From assembly GCA_045628085.1 (NCBI GenBank), contig JAZQOZ010000164.1, forward strand, positions 1-53,850: a stretch of DNA of 53,850 nt. Reading direction: 5' to 3'. Of the stretch, positions 16,690 to 24,763 are shown in pieces. Origin of the DNA: Firm-04 sp045628085. GTDB taxonomy: Bacteria > Bacillota > Clostridia > Oscillospirales > Ruminococcaceae. The position numbers and the translations under genes are program-made. Within the stretch, counting starts at the first letter, position 1, and each line of letters opens with the position of its first letter. The notes under the pieces are model-generated. The model saw only the letters and a program-made list of their open reading frames with translations. It did no database searches and was not told the DNA's origin.

Positions 16690-16726
16690 GAATACAATAT
16701 CATCATTTTGTAAAGGAGCGTCATTC

Positions 16727-17569
16727 ATGAGAGAAATTTCAGCCGGTCAGATCACACAGACGATTCGTGATCTCTGTATCAGAGCGAATGCGGTTCTGCC
16801 GGAATCACTGGAACAATGTATCCGCTGCGGAGCGGACAAAGAACAGTCTGCGGCGGGAAAGGCTGTATTTGCCGATCTTTGTGCAAATCTGGATGCGGCA
16901 CGCGAGACCGCACTTCCGATCTGTCAGGATACCGGTATGGCAGTTGTCTTTATGCAGATCGGTCAGGATGTGCATATCACAGGCGGCGATCTGCGTCAGG
17001 CGGTCAATGACGGTGTTGCTGCCGGATATCTGGAAGGATATCTGCGCTGCTCGGTCGTCGGTGATCCGCTGGAGCGTGTGAATACGAAAAATAATACGCC
17101 GGCAGTTCTGCATATTGACATCGTGCCGGGCGACGGCATCCGGATTGATGTCTGCCCAAAGGGATTCGGCAGTGAAAATATGAGCGCACTGAAAATGTTT
17201 ACGCCTGCTGCTTCGCAGGATGATATTGTCGGTTTTGTGCGAGATACGATCGCAAAGGCAGGCAGCAATCCCTGTCCGCCGATCGTGGTCGGTGTCGGCA
17301 TCGGCGGCGACTTTGAGCAATGCGCATTCCTTGCGAAAAAAGCACTTTGCCGCGATGTTGCTGTCCGAAATCCGAAACCGCTGTATGCGGATTTGGAGCA
17401 GAGAATGCTGGAAGCGGTCAATCAGCTTGGCATCGGGCCGCAGGGCTTCGGCGGTACTGTGACTGCGCTTGCTGTCAATATCGAAGAAGCACCGACACAT
17501 ATCGCCGGACTTCCGGTTTCTGTAAATGTCGGATGTCATGTGACACGCCACGCATCGGCAATTCTGTAA
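16727..17569 (+). CDS. fumA: Fumarate hydratase / L(+)-tartrate dehydratase, alpha subunit
   Basis: A 280-residue alpha subunit of a two-subunit, oxygen-sensitive [4Fe-4S] class I hydratase, which interconverts fumarate and malate or dehydrates tartrate. Cluster cysteines are expected in PICQDTGM, NPCPPIVVGVG and DFEQCAFLAKKAL, all present. KGFGSENMSALKMF is another family block. I chose ATG at 16727, with AAAGGAG 8 nt upstream; a longer reading would run through the promoter. The beta subunit normally follows directly, but here the next gene is an unrelated YbjN-like gene with its own promoter. Either beta lies elsewhere or the locus has been rearranged. Fumarase versus tartrate dehydratase cannot be told from this subunit. 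Confidence 0.9.
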   Translation: MREISAGQITQTIRDLCIRANAVLPESLEQCIRCGADKEQSAAGKAVFADLCANLDAARETALPICQDTGMAVVFMQIGQDVHITGGDLRQAVNDGVAAGYLEGYLRCSVVGDPLERVNTKNNTPAVLHIDIVPGDGIRIDVCPKGFGSENMSALKMFTPAASQDDIVGFVRDTIAKAGSNPCPPIVVGVGIGGDFEQCAFLAKKALCRDVAVRNPKPLYADLEQRMLEAVNQLGIGPQGFGGTVTALAVNIEEAPTHIAGLPVSVNVGCHVTRHASAIL

Positions 17570-17637
17570 CAGAGGATATTTCGCAGCGGCGTATTTCTGT
17601 AATATTTTACATATTTGTGCATTATTGCGAATTGTGC

Positions 17638-17666
17638 TTGACAGCCGAATAAAACTATGGTATAAT
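17638..17666 (+). promoter_or_regulatory. Sigma-A-type promoter of the YbjN-like operon
   Basis: Perfect TTGACA (17638-17643) and TATAAT (17661-17666) with a 17-bp spacer, start near 17673, 29 nt before the ATG at 17702. Confidence 0.9.
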
Positions 17667-17701
17667 ATCACTATAGATATCGAATAAGGAGGACAACAAC
17701 T

Positions 17702-18205
17702 ATGGAAGACGAACAAATACGGACGGAAATCACCGCAAAAAATACCGAAGTGCTGCTTTCCATGCTCGAAAACCGGAAGCTGAAATATACGGTCGAGGAG
17801 CAAACTGAAGCACGCACGCATATCCGTATCCATTTTACGGGCGAGGATATGCCGATGACGCTGCATATTATCCTGCGGACGGATCGGCAGATCGTATCGG
17901 TGCTGTCGGTGATGCCGTTCCGGATCAGCGCGGAACACCTGAATGATGCGGCGATCGCTGTGACTGCGGCGAATCACGGCCTGATCGACGGTTCATTTGA
18001 TCTGAATATGCAGACGGGTGAGATACGTTTTCGCCTGACAAGCTGTTTTATCGGAACGGTACTCAGTGAAGAACTGTATGCATACCTGATGTATGTTTCG
18101 GCTGAAACGATCGACCGTTATAATGACCGTTTCCGTGACCTGAATGACGGCAGCCTCGATCTTGAAGGATTTCAGGCAGCTGATGCCGCCGATGAACGCA
18201 GATAA
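17702..18205 (+). CDS. YbjN-domain-like protein
   Basis: A 167-residue soluble protein. The stretch IAVTAANHGLIDGSFDLNMQ followed by TGEIRFRLTSCFIGT and LSEELYAYLMYVSAETIDRY matches the YbjN / type III secretion chaperone-like fold, where an N-x-x-x-x-x-G-x-F-x-x-D segment is followed by paired strands and a long helix. Family members are sensory or chaperone-like with no set reaction. AAGGAGG lies 9 nt before the ATG. It is the first of three closely spaced genes (14- and 36-nt gaps) after a consensus promoter. The C-terminus is acidic and looks disordered. Confidence 0.7.
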   Translation: MEDEQIRTEITAKNTEVLLSMLENRKLKYTVEEQTEARTHIRIHFTGEDMPMTLHIILRTDRQIVSVLSVMPFRISAEHLNDAAIAVTAANHGLIDGSFDLNMQTGEIRFRLTSCFIGTVLSEELYAYLMYVSAETIDRYNDRFRDLNDGSLDLEGFQAADAADERR

Positions 18206-18219
18206 CCGGAGGCAGGGCT

Positions 18220-18564
18220 ATGCGAAAATATCTGACGGAATATCTTGCCGCACTGGAGGCAAAGCTCGCTTCCGGTGAGAATATCGACTATACGGAGCTG
18301 GAACAGTCGCATTTGACAATGATTCGGTTCATGCAGCATGAACGGCTGATCCATTTCCTTGTCACAATGCTGTTTACACTCGGATTTTTTATGGTCATGG
18401 CGATGTTTTTATTCGGAGAATTTATCGGCCTGCTTCCGCTGCTGATTTTGATTCTCGCCTTGCTTGTTCCCTATGTTGCACACTATTATTTCCTTGAAAA
18501 TTCTGTCCAGAAAATGTATAAACTATACGATGAGATTCACACAAGACGGCTGAAACAGAAATGA
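18220..18564 (+). CDS. Small two-TM membrane protein
   Basis: A 114-residue protein with a soluble N-terminal helix (about residues 1-40), two membrane segments (about 44-64, LIHFLVTMLFTLGFFMVMAM, and 70-90, LLPLLILILALLVPYVAHYY), and a basic C-terminal tail ending RRLKQK. GGAGG lies upstream of the ATG. It starts 14 nt after the YbjN-like gene. No family recognised. The N-terminal helix and tail are both predicted to be cytoplasmic, so it could be a membrane partner for its neighbour; this is inferred from position. Confidence 0.72.
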   Translation: MRKYLTEYLAALEAKLASGENIDYTELEQSHLTMIRFMQHERLIHFLVTMLFTLGFFMVMAMFLFGEFIGLLPLLILILALLVPYVAHYYFLENSVQKMYKLYDEIHTRRLKQK

Positions 18565-18600
18565 ACAGCCGCCGCTTCAACACAGAAAGGCTGGTACAAA

Positions 18601-18972
18601 ATGGAATTATATCGTCCGATGAATGCAGAAGAATATCAGGCACTTGAAGCACGCAGTTTCCGCGGTTTTCCGCCGTGTACTTCATGTCAGCCGCTGTTTA
18701 CGGCGCTTCTCTCTGAGGAAGGCGCTTCTCAGATCGCGCGTCATCTCCGTATTGCCAAGAAAAGTGATAACAGAGCCTATGTTGTCAGTTTTTTAGTTGA
18801 TGATGCGTATATCCGGCAATTTCCTGTTCAGCACGCGCACGAGAAAACACGCCGCGCACTCTGGATCCCTGCCGATGAAGTCGATATTCTCAATCAGCAT
18901 CTGATCGGGACTATCCGCGTATTGGCAAGCTATCAGATCGATCGCGAGGACGGAGAAGTTTTCTTTGCATAA
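18601..18972 (+). CDS. Hypothetical protein
   Basis: A 123-residue soluble protein starting MELYRPMNAEEYQALEARSF, followed by RGFPPCTSCQPLF with two nearby Cys. It later has ADEVDILNQHLIGTIRVLAS, a helix-strand end. The opening YR-x-x-N-x-x-E-Y-x-x-L followed by F-R-G-F-P-P resembles the start of some ADP-ribosyltransferase-fold proteins, but no catalytic triad is convincing, so I do not assign it. It is third in the YbjN-like operon, with AAAGG upstream of the ATG, and is followed by a terminator. Confidence 0.65.
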   Translation: MELYRPMNAEEYQALEARSFRGFPPCTSCQPLFTALLSEEGASQIARHLRIAKKSDNRAYVVSFLVDDAYIRQFPVQHAHEKTRRALWIPADEVDILNQHLIGTIRVLASYQIDREDGEVFFA

Positions 18973-18982
18973 TGTAAAGCAT

Positions 18983-19014
18983 TGCCGGACGGAGTACGTT
19001 CTGTCCGGCATTTT
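18983..19014 (+). terminator. Terminator of the YbjN-like operon
   Basis: Arms TGCCGGAC (18983-18990) and GTCCGGCA (19003-19010) are followed by TTTT. It begins 11 nt after the last stop. Confidence 0.8.
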
Positions 19015-19080
19015 GATGCTGCATTTGGATATGCAGCTTGATAATGGATTCATTTTGAATGAGCGAAAGGAAGATGCCTT

Positions 19081-19686
19081 ATGGCAATGACAATTTTGTA
19101 TCCGGTCGGGAATCATCTGTATGTGAACCTGACAAACAAATGCCCGTGCGCCTGCACATTCTGCATCCGTCAGAACGGCGACGGTGCTTATGGTTCGGAC
19201 AGCCTTTGGCTGGAACATGATCCGACGCTGGATGAGTTCAAAAAAGCACTGACTGCGTGGGATCTGGCTGATTTTACGGAGATCGTATTCTGCGGTTACG
19301 GTGAGCCGACAGAAGCACTGGATACGCTGCTTGCAGCTGCAAATTATATGAAAACACTGAAGGACTGTCCGCCGATCCGCCTGAATACAAACGGTCTGTC
19401 TGACCTGATCCACGGCGGAAAAACTGCACATTTGCTGGAAGGACTGATTGATACGGTTTCGATCAGCCTGAATGCCGGAACAAAGCAGGAATATCTTGCT
19501 GTTACACGCCCGAAGTGGGACAATGCTTATGAAGCGATGCAGGAATTTGCATCGGACTGCAAGCGGTATGTGAAATCTGTGATGTTTACGGTCGTGGATG
19601 TGATCCCGAAGGAAGAGATCGAAGCGGCGCAGGCTGTTTCAGACAAGCTCGGTATTCCGCTGCGTGTCCGTCAGTACGAAGGATGA
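19081..19686 (+). CDS. Radical SAM protein, TatD-associated type
   Basis: A 201-residue short radical SAM enzyme. The [4Fe-4S] motif C-x3-C-x2-C is in KCPCACTFC (a fourth Cys lies inside the motif), followed by the SAM-binding GYGEPTEALDT, LNTNGLSDLIHG and SISLNAGTKQEY strands. The opening ILYPVGNHLYVNLTNKCP matches the family annotated as TatD-associated radical SAM proteins. Reaction unknown. No TatD gene is next to it here. AAAGGAAG precedes the ATG. The 108-nt gap upstream contains a terminator and a small hairpin near 19018-19037. I could not place a convincing promoter. Confidence 0.85.
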   Translation: MAMTILYPVGNHLYVNLTNKCPCACTFCIRQNGDGAYGSDSLWLEHDPTLDEFKKALTAWDLADFTEIVFCGYGEPTEALDTLLAAANYMKTLKDCPPIRLNTNGLSDLIHGGKTAHLLEGLIDTVSISLNAGTKQEYLAVTRPKWDNAYEAMQEFASDCKRYVKSVMFTVVDVIPKEEIEAAQAVSDKLGIPLRVRQYEG

Positions 19687-19687
19687 A

Positions 19688-19725
19688 TAAAAAAACGGGG
19701 CATCCTGCAAAACAGGATGCCCCGT
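19688..19725 (-). terminator. Intrinsic terminator between convergent genes
   Basis: Arms ACGGGGCATCCTG (19695-19707) and CAGGATGCCCCGT (19713-19725). Read on the minus strand it is followed by a run of seven T, so it mainly ends the GNAT gene at 19732. It may also slow the + strand radical SAM transcript. Confidence 0.9.
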
Positions 19726-19731
19726 GTGTTA

Positions 19732-20397
19732 TTATTCGTGGACAGACGAATGAGAGTAAACAAAGAATTTTTCCTGACTCGGCATCCATGCCTTTTCTTT
19801 CGGCTCGAATGTGCGGTCAAATTCCTCTGTTTTTGCTTCATCAAGCAGTGTGACGACATCACTCTCGCGGTAAACATAATGTGTACCGTCCAGTGCGCCT
19901 TCTTTCAGCTCATGCACAAACAGAGGTGCCGGGAAATAATTGCCATCCAGCGATACATTATAACGAATGCACGATTTGAAGCCGCTGCTGACATAGTTTT
20001 CCGGATTGCCGAAAATGACAACAGCCTCATAACCAAGCTTTTTCGCCTCTGCAAAGGAATGCTCCATCATGAGCTTGCCGAGTCCCATGCGCTGATAATC
20101 CGGATGAACGGCGATCGGGCCGAATGAGAGTGTCTCTCTGCGGCTGCCGTTATCGTCCTCAAGCCATGATTTCATATACATGATGCTTGCGACGATCCTG
20201 CCTTCATATTCAGCGACAAAGGTCAGCTCCGGAATGAAATCCGGATGTGAACGCATCACATGAGCAAGATAATGCTCATCACAGCCCGGCTTATAGACAT
20301 TCCAGAAAGCTTCGCGTGTCAATTCCTCAACGATGCGGTAATCGCTTTCCTGTTCCAAACGGATGGTGATCTCCTGACGGTTGATCTGTGTTTTCAT
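19732..20397 (-). CDS. GNAT-family N-acetyltransferase (YhbS-like, extended)
   Basis: A 221-residue acetyltransferase. The N-terminal IRLEQESDYRIVEELTREAF and motif A, FGPIAVHPDYQRMGLGKLMM (R/Q-x-x-G-x-G/A loop), are followed by LGYEAVVIFGNPENYVSSGF. This is the order of YhbS-like enzymes that act on small molecules or proteins. About 80 C-terminal residues after the core include a stretch (YRESDVVTLLDEAKTEEFDR) seen in longer family members. AGGAGG lies 10 nt before the ATG. The transcript starts from a consensus promoter with a long, foldable leader (see that entry). Acceptor unknown. Confidence 0.88.
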   Translation of the reverse strand: MKTQINRQEITIRLEQESDYRIVEELTREAFWNVYKPGCDEHYLAHVMRSHPDFIPELTFVAEYEGRIVASIMYMKSWLEDDNGSRRETLSFGPIAVHPDYQRMGLGKLMMEHSFAEAKKLGYEAVVIFGNPENYVSSGFKSCIRYNVSLDGNYFPAPLFVHELKEGALDGTHYVYRESDVVTLLDEAKTEEFDRTFEPKEKAWMPSQEKFFVYSHSSVHE

Positions 20398-20574
20398 AAT
20401 TCATAATCCTCCTGAAATTGTATTGATCGAACAGTAAAGAATGATCGACAATCGGGGAGGTTTGTGGGATGTTCGATTGTATCGCAAACCTGCCCGTTTA
20501 CGCTGCAATCTCAGGTCGCTTGTTCAGTTTCAAACAAAGAGCTCCTTTATTATAAGATGTGCTGTTTAACCAGC
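20398..20574 (-). promoter_or_regulatory. Long structured 5' leader of the GNAT gene
   Basis: About 177 nt separate the predicted start (about 20574) from the ATG. The minus strand can form a stem between 20495-20485 (GGGCAGGTTTG) and 20464-20454 (CAAACCTCCCC). An 11-codon reading frame begins with TTG near 20550 after AAAGGAG and reads LKLNKRPEIAA then TAA. No known riboswitch consensus was recognised. This may be an attenuation leader. Confidence 0.35.
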
Positions 20575-20580
20575 AATTTC

Positions 20581-20609
20581 AGTATAGCATATTCTGAATT
20601 ATTTGTCAA
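20581..20609 (-). promoter_or_regulatory. Sigma-A-type promoter of the GNAT gene
   Basis: On the minus strand TTGACA (20609-20604) and TATACT (20586-20581) are 17 bp apart. Confidence 0.85.
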
Positions 20610-20731
20610 GCGAATTAGGCGAAAACGGCGAAACAGGCGGAATGCTGCTGGAAATCGAAGCCTGATCATTTCTGCACAATGTTTCTGAAGAAAACCGGCA
20701 GAACTTTCACGGGATTATCATTGTTTCATGC

Positions 20732-20760
20732 TTGACTTTTTTGACATTTTTCGGTATAAT
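20732..20760 (+). promoter_or_regulatory. Promoter of pckG
   Basis: TTGACT at 20732-20737 and TATAAT at 20755-20760 with a 17-bp spacer. The start would be near 20767, 44 nt before the ATG. Confidence 0.88.
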
Positions 20761-20810
20761 ATAAAAAGGGAAAATTGGTTTTTCTCAAATTGTACTTAGG
20801 AGGTTTCATT

Positions 20811-22646
20811 ATGTCCCTGACAAAGAATCCGAATGTCAATCAGTGGGTTGAGGAAATGGTTGCGCTCTGTAAGCCGGATCAGGTCGTCTGGATCGACGGC
20901 TCTAAGGAGCAGCTGGATCAGCTCGTCGCAGAGGTTACTGCTCTGCCGGACGGCCACCCTGATAAGCTCTATCCGCTCAATGAGGAAAAATATCCGGGAT
21001 GCCTGTATCATCGCACCCGTCCGAATGACGTTGCTCGTGTGGAAGACAGAACCTTTATTTGCGCTCGCAAGCAGGAAGATGCCGGCCCGACCAACAACTG
21101 GATGGATCCGAAGGAAATGTATGCAAAGCTGACTCCGCTTTATGACGGCGTTATGAAGGGCAGAACCATGTATGTCATTCCGTACAGCATGGGCCCGATC
21201 GGTTCGCCGCTCGCAAAGGTCGGCGTTGAAGTAACCGACTCCATCTATGTTGTTCTGAATATGAACATCATGACACGTATGGGTACAAAGGCTTTCGAGA
21301 ACCTCGGCGATGTTTCCAACGACTTCGTCCGCGGTCTGCACTCCAAGGCTGATGTCGATCCGGAAAACCGCTACATCGTTCAGTTCCCTGAGGACAATAC
21401 GATCTGGTCGATCAACTCCGCATACGGCGGAAACGTTCTGCTCGGCAAGAAGTGCTTTGCACTCCGTATCGCATCCTATCAGGCAAAGAATGAAGGCTGG
21501 ATGGCTGAGCATATGCTTATCCTCGGCGTTCAGAAGCCGGACGGCGATACCAAGTACATCTGCGCAGCATTTCCGTCTGCCTGCGGCAAGACGAACCTCG
21601 CTATGCTGATTCCGCCGGAAGGCTACCGCAAGGCAGGCTACAAGGTCTTTACAGTCGGTGATGATATTGCATGGCTGAAGCCGGGTGCTGACGGCAGACT
21701 TTACGCAATCAATCCGGAGTACGGCTTCTTCGGTGTTGCACCGGGAACCAACGAGAAGTCCAACTTCAATGCACTTGCATCTACCAAGAAGAACGCGATC
21801 TTCACGAACGTTGCACTGGATAACTCCGACAATACTCCGTGGTGGGAGTCCCTCTCCAAGGAGCCGCCGGTCGATGCAACCGAGTGGAAGGGCGCAAAGG
21901 TCAACGGTCCTGAGTTCTGCGCACAGCTTGACGCAAACGGCAAGCACCTGACGCTCGCTCATCCGAACAGCCGCTTCACTGCACCGGCTGAGAACTGCCC
22001 GTGCATCAGCCCTGAGTTCAACAATCCGCAGGGCGTTCCGATCTCCGCGATCATCTTCGGCGGCAGACGTGCATCCACCACTCCGCTGGTATATCAGTCC
22101 TTCGACTGGACACACGGCACCTACATGGGCTCCGCTGTTTCTTCTGAAACAACAGCAGCAGCGACCGGTGCAGTCGGCGTTCTCCGCCACGATCCGATGG
22201 CAATGAAGCCGTTTATCGGTTACAATGTCGGCGATTACTGGGCACACTGGCTCGAAATGGGCGAAAAGCTCGGCGACAAGGCTCCGAAGATCTTCAATGT
22301 CAACTGGTTCAAGAAGGATGCAGAGGGACACTTCATGTGGCCGGGCTTCGGTGATAACATGAGAGTTCTCGACTGGATCATCAAGCGCTGCGAGGGTACT
22401 GTTGAAGCAGATGAGACCGCAATCGGTTTCCTGCCGAAGCCTGAGGATATCAACATTGAAGGCCTTGAGGGCGAGATCAATCTTGATTCCATGAAGGCAC
22501 TCGTTGCTGTTGATAAGGATCTCTGGAAGAAGGAGATCGTTGAGATGCGCAGATACTATGATGAGGACATCAAGGCAAAGGGCGGCAAGATTCCGCAGGC
22601 TCTTTATGATGTACTTGACAAGATCGAGGCAAACCTCAATAAGTAA
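20811..22646 (+). CDS. pckG: Phosphoenolpyruvate carboxykinase (GTP)
   Basis: A 611-residue cytoplasmic enzyme interconverting oxaloacetate + GTP and PEP + CO2 + GDP. In anaerobic gut fermenters it often fixes CO2 on PEP toward malate, fumarate and succinate. GTP-type motifs: the P-loop FPSACGKTNLAM with the hyper-reactive Cys258, GDDIAWLKPGADGRLYAIN (kinase-2 and metal site), GFFGVAPGTNEKSN, and the guanine-binding region around FNVNWFKKDAEGHFMWPGFG. I chose ATG at 20811 because AGGAGG lies 7 nt upstream; a longer reading from 20775 would run through the ribosome site. Codon use is strongly biased (few rare codons), which suggests high expression. A strong promoter and terminator make it monocistronic. 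The nearby fumarase gene would act in the same C4 pathway. Confidence 0.97.
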   Translation: MSLTKNPNVNQWVEEMVALCKPDQVVWIDGSKEQLDQLVAEVTALPDGHPDKLYPLNEEKYPGCLYHRTRPNDVARVEDRTFICARKQEDAGPTNNWMDPKEMYAKLTPLYDGVMKGRTMYVIPYSMGPIGSPLAKVGVEVTDSIYVVLNMNIMTRMGTKAFENLGDVSNDFVRGLHSKADVDPENRYIVQFPEDNTIWSINSAYGGNVLLGKKCFALRIASYQAKNEGWMAEHMLILGVQKPDGDTKYICAAFPSACGKTNLAMLIPPEGYRKAGYKVFTVGDDIAWLKPGADGRLYAINPEYGFFGVAPGTNEKSNFNALASTKKNAIFTNVALDNSDNTPWWESLSKEPPVDATEWKGAKVNGPEFCAQLDANGKHLTLAHPNSRFTAPAENCPCISPEFNNPQGVPISAIIFGGRRASTTPLVYQSFDWTHGTYMGSAVSSETTAAATGAVGVLRHDPMAMKPFIGYNVGDYWAHWLEMGEKLGDKAPKIFNVNWFKKDAEGHFMWPGFGDNMRVLDWIIKRCEGTVEADETAIGFLPKPEDINIEGLEGEINLDSMKALVAVDKDLWKKEIVEMRRYYDEDIKAKGGKIPQALYDVLDKIEANLNK

Positions 22647-22657
22647 TTGCATATATG

Positions 22658-22694
22658 AAAATCCCTGCCACATTTCTGCGGCAGGGATTTTTTT
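22658..22694 (+). terminator. Terminator of pckG
   Basis: Arms AAAATCCCTGCC (22658-22669) and GGCAGGGATTTT (22680-22691) followed by further T, beginning 12 nt after the stop. Confidence 0.93.
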
Positions 22695-22718
22695 CGTAAA
22701 TAGAAACAGAATAAGCAT

Positions 22719-22750
22719 AAAAACGGAGAAGACAAGAGCCTTCTCCGTTT
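22719..22750 (-). terminator. Terminator of the sugar-nucleotide dehydratase gene
   Basis: Arms AAACGGAGAAG (22721-22731) and CTTCTCCGTTT (22740-22750). On the minus strand the hairpin is followed by TTTTT, 13 nt after the stop at 22763. Confidence 0.9.
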
Positions 22751-22762
22751 GCTGATCTGCTA

Positions 22763-24763
22763 TTATACTGCGGCAAGAGTATCTTCGGAATTATCAAAGA
22801 TCTCAGTATTCTGGGAACGCTGTGCGGCATCAGCTTTTTGTTTTGCAAGCTCACCGCGATTGAATTCTTCCGGTGTAGTGAATGTTGGAACCATTTTATG
22901 AAGCGCTGCAACCGCACGGGCTTCATTATTTTCCAGTGCCGCATCACGCAGGATGCCGAGTTTCATGCCGAATGTCTGAATGTCGATCTCGATCTGTTTG
23001 CCGATGTAGATGAGCTTGTTGGCAGTTTTCTGGAGTCCTTCCTCATTCATGAGGAGTTCCTCTTTGATTTTTTCGCCCGGACGCAGTCCGACAAACTTGA
23101 TCTCAACATCTTCATACGGAACTTTGCCGTACATACGGATCAGATTTTCGGCAAGTGTTACGATACGGACAGGCTTGCCCATATCCAGAACGAAAATTTC
23201 TCCGCCGTTTGCGATCGCAGCCGCTTCCATGACGAGTGAAACTGCTTCCGGAATCGTCATAAAGTACCGGATCACATCCGGATGCGTGACAGTAACAGGC
23301 TTGCCCTGTTCGATCTGTTTCCGGAACAGCGGAATGACTGAACCGTTCGAGCCAAGCACATTGCCGAAACGTGTTGTAACAAATTCGGTTTTACCCTCAT
23401 GCTGCTGTGCGAGGTACTGTACGATCATTTCGCAGCAGCGCTTGGATGCGCCCATGACGTTGGTCGGATTGACTGCTTTGTCAGTCGAGATCATAACGAA
23501 TTTTTCAACATTATGGAACTGCGCAAGTGTCGCAACATTGAATGTGCCGACGATGTTATTCTTGATCGCTTCCATCGGGGATACTTCCATCAGCGGAACG
23601 TGCTTATGTGCTGCTGCATGGAAAACGACCTGCGGCTGATACTTCTCATATATCTGATTCATGCGGAAGTAATCACGTACAGATGCGATCAGCGTGACCA
23701 GATTGAGCTTATCGCCGTATTCCATCATGAGTTCCTGCTGGATCTCGTATGCATTGTTTTCATAGATATCAACGATAATGACCTGTTTCGGCTCATACTT
23801 TGCGATCTGCCGGACAAGCTCCGAACCGATCGAACCGCCGCCGCCGGTGACCATACAGACCTTTCCGCTGATGAAGCTGTGAACCTCTGCATTATCAAAT
23901 TTGACGGGCTCTCTGCCAAGCAGATCTTCGACATTGATATCACGTACCTGTCTGAGCAGGGAAGGCTTGTTTTCGTCAAAAATCAGGCAGCCGATAAAGG
24001 GGATCGTTTTGACGGGCAATTCTGTCTGCGAACAGATATTCAGCACTCTTGTGCGGTCTTCTTCTGATGCAGAAGGCATTGCACAGATGATCTGTTCGAT
24101 CTCCATTGATTTCGCAAAGTCTGCGATATCAGCAGTTGTACCGACGACCGGGATGCCCATGATCTCGTGACCAACTTTCCGGCGGTCATCATCAATGATG
24201 CAGATGGGCTTGTACTTTGCTGAAACCTTATCCGCTTTATTCGGTGAATAATGTGCGTTTTCGATCTCAGTCAGGAGCATTTTTCCGGCAGTACCGCCGC
24301 CGATGATCATGGTACGCTTAAACTTCGGAGAATGCTTGCAGATATCTGTGACTTCGATAAAAGCGCAGCGGAAAACAGCACGAAACATACAGACACCGAT
24401 CAGGGATACCGCAAAATAGCTGAACATGAAAGAAGGCGGTAGCCGCATTTCAAGGATCCTTGTGAACAGGAACATTGCGGACAATCCGCCGGTGATACCG
24501 CCCAGGCAGGAAAGATAATCCCTGATGCGGAAATATCGCCACATGATACTGTATGCGCCGCATACATATAAGAATGCGAAACTGCACACAGTTCCGATAA
24601 TCATCGGTATGACGAGAATATCGGAAGAAAGTCCCATGCCGTGCAATGAAAGCACGAAATTGGCAATAAGAGCAGCTGCTGTCAAAATAAAGCAGTCGGC
24701 GAGTGCGAGCAGACATTTTCTTGTCGTAAATCTTCGCACATATTTCATGAACTTGGATTTCAT
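22763..24763 (-). CDS. Membrane nucleoside-diphosphate-sugar dehydratase/epimerase (CapD/WbpM/PglF type)
   Basis: A 666-residue protein with four N-terminal membrane segments (about residues 12-140), then a first nucleotide-binding domain (RTMIIGGGTAGKMLLTEI), and a C-terminal SDR dehydratase domain with NAD-binding VTGGGGSIGSELVRQI and active-site region ISTDKAVNPTNVMGASKRCC. This family carries out UDP-GlcNAc 4,6-dehydration at the inner face of the membrane, feeding bacillosamine, QuiNAc or FucNAc-type sugars into capsule, wall polymer or glycoprotein synthesis. I chose ATG at 24763, with AAGGGG 10 nt upstream; an extended reading to 25015 has non-protein-like composition. No glycosyltransferase lies nearby, so it is unlinked from a polysaccharide cluster. 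Confidence 0.92.
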   Translation of the reverse strand: MKSKFMKYVRRFTTRKCLLALADCFILTAAALIANFVLSLHGMGLSSDILVIPMIIGTVCSFAFLYVCGAYSIMWRYFRIRDYLSCLGGITGGLSAMFLFTRILEMRLPPSFMFSYFAVSLIGVCMFRAVFRCAFIEVTDICKHSPKFKRTMIIGGGTAGKMLLTEIENAHYSPNKADKVSAKYKPICIIDDDRRKVGHEIMGIPVVGTTADIADFAKSMEIEQIICAMPSASEEDRTRVLNICSQTELPVKTIPFIGCLIFDENKPSLLRQVRDINVEDLLGREPVKFDNAEVHSFISGKVCMVTGGGGSIGSELVRQIAKYEPKQVIIVDIYENNAYEIQQELMMEYGDKLNLVTLIASVRDYFRMNQIYEKYQPQVVFHAAAHKHVPLMEVSPMEAIKNNIVGTFNVATLAQFHNVEKFVMISTDKAVNPTNVMGASKRCCEMIVQYLAQQHEGKTEFVTTRFGNVLGSNGSVIPLFRKQIEQGKPVTVTHPDVIRYFMTIPEAVSLVMEAAAIANGGEIFVLDMGKPVRIVTLAENLIRMYGKVPYEDVEIKFVGLRPGEKIKEELLMNEEGLQKTANKLIYIGKQIEIDIQTFGMKLGILRDAALENNEARAVAALHKMVPTFTTPEEFNRGELAKQKADAAQRSQNTEIFDNSEDTLAAV

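Noticed and set aside
18601..18972. ADP-ribosyltransferase toxin
   Set aside because: Only the opening residues resemble that fold; no convincing catalytic triad, signal or immunity partner.
20796..22718. Very long open frame on the minus strand across pckG
   Set aside because: It is a shadow of the highly biased codons of pckG. Its translation is low in typical protein features and has no motif.
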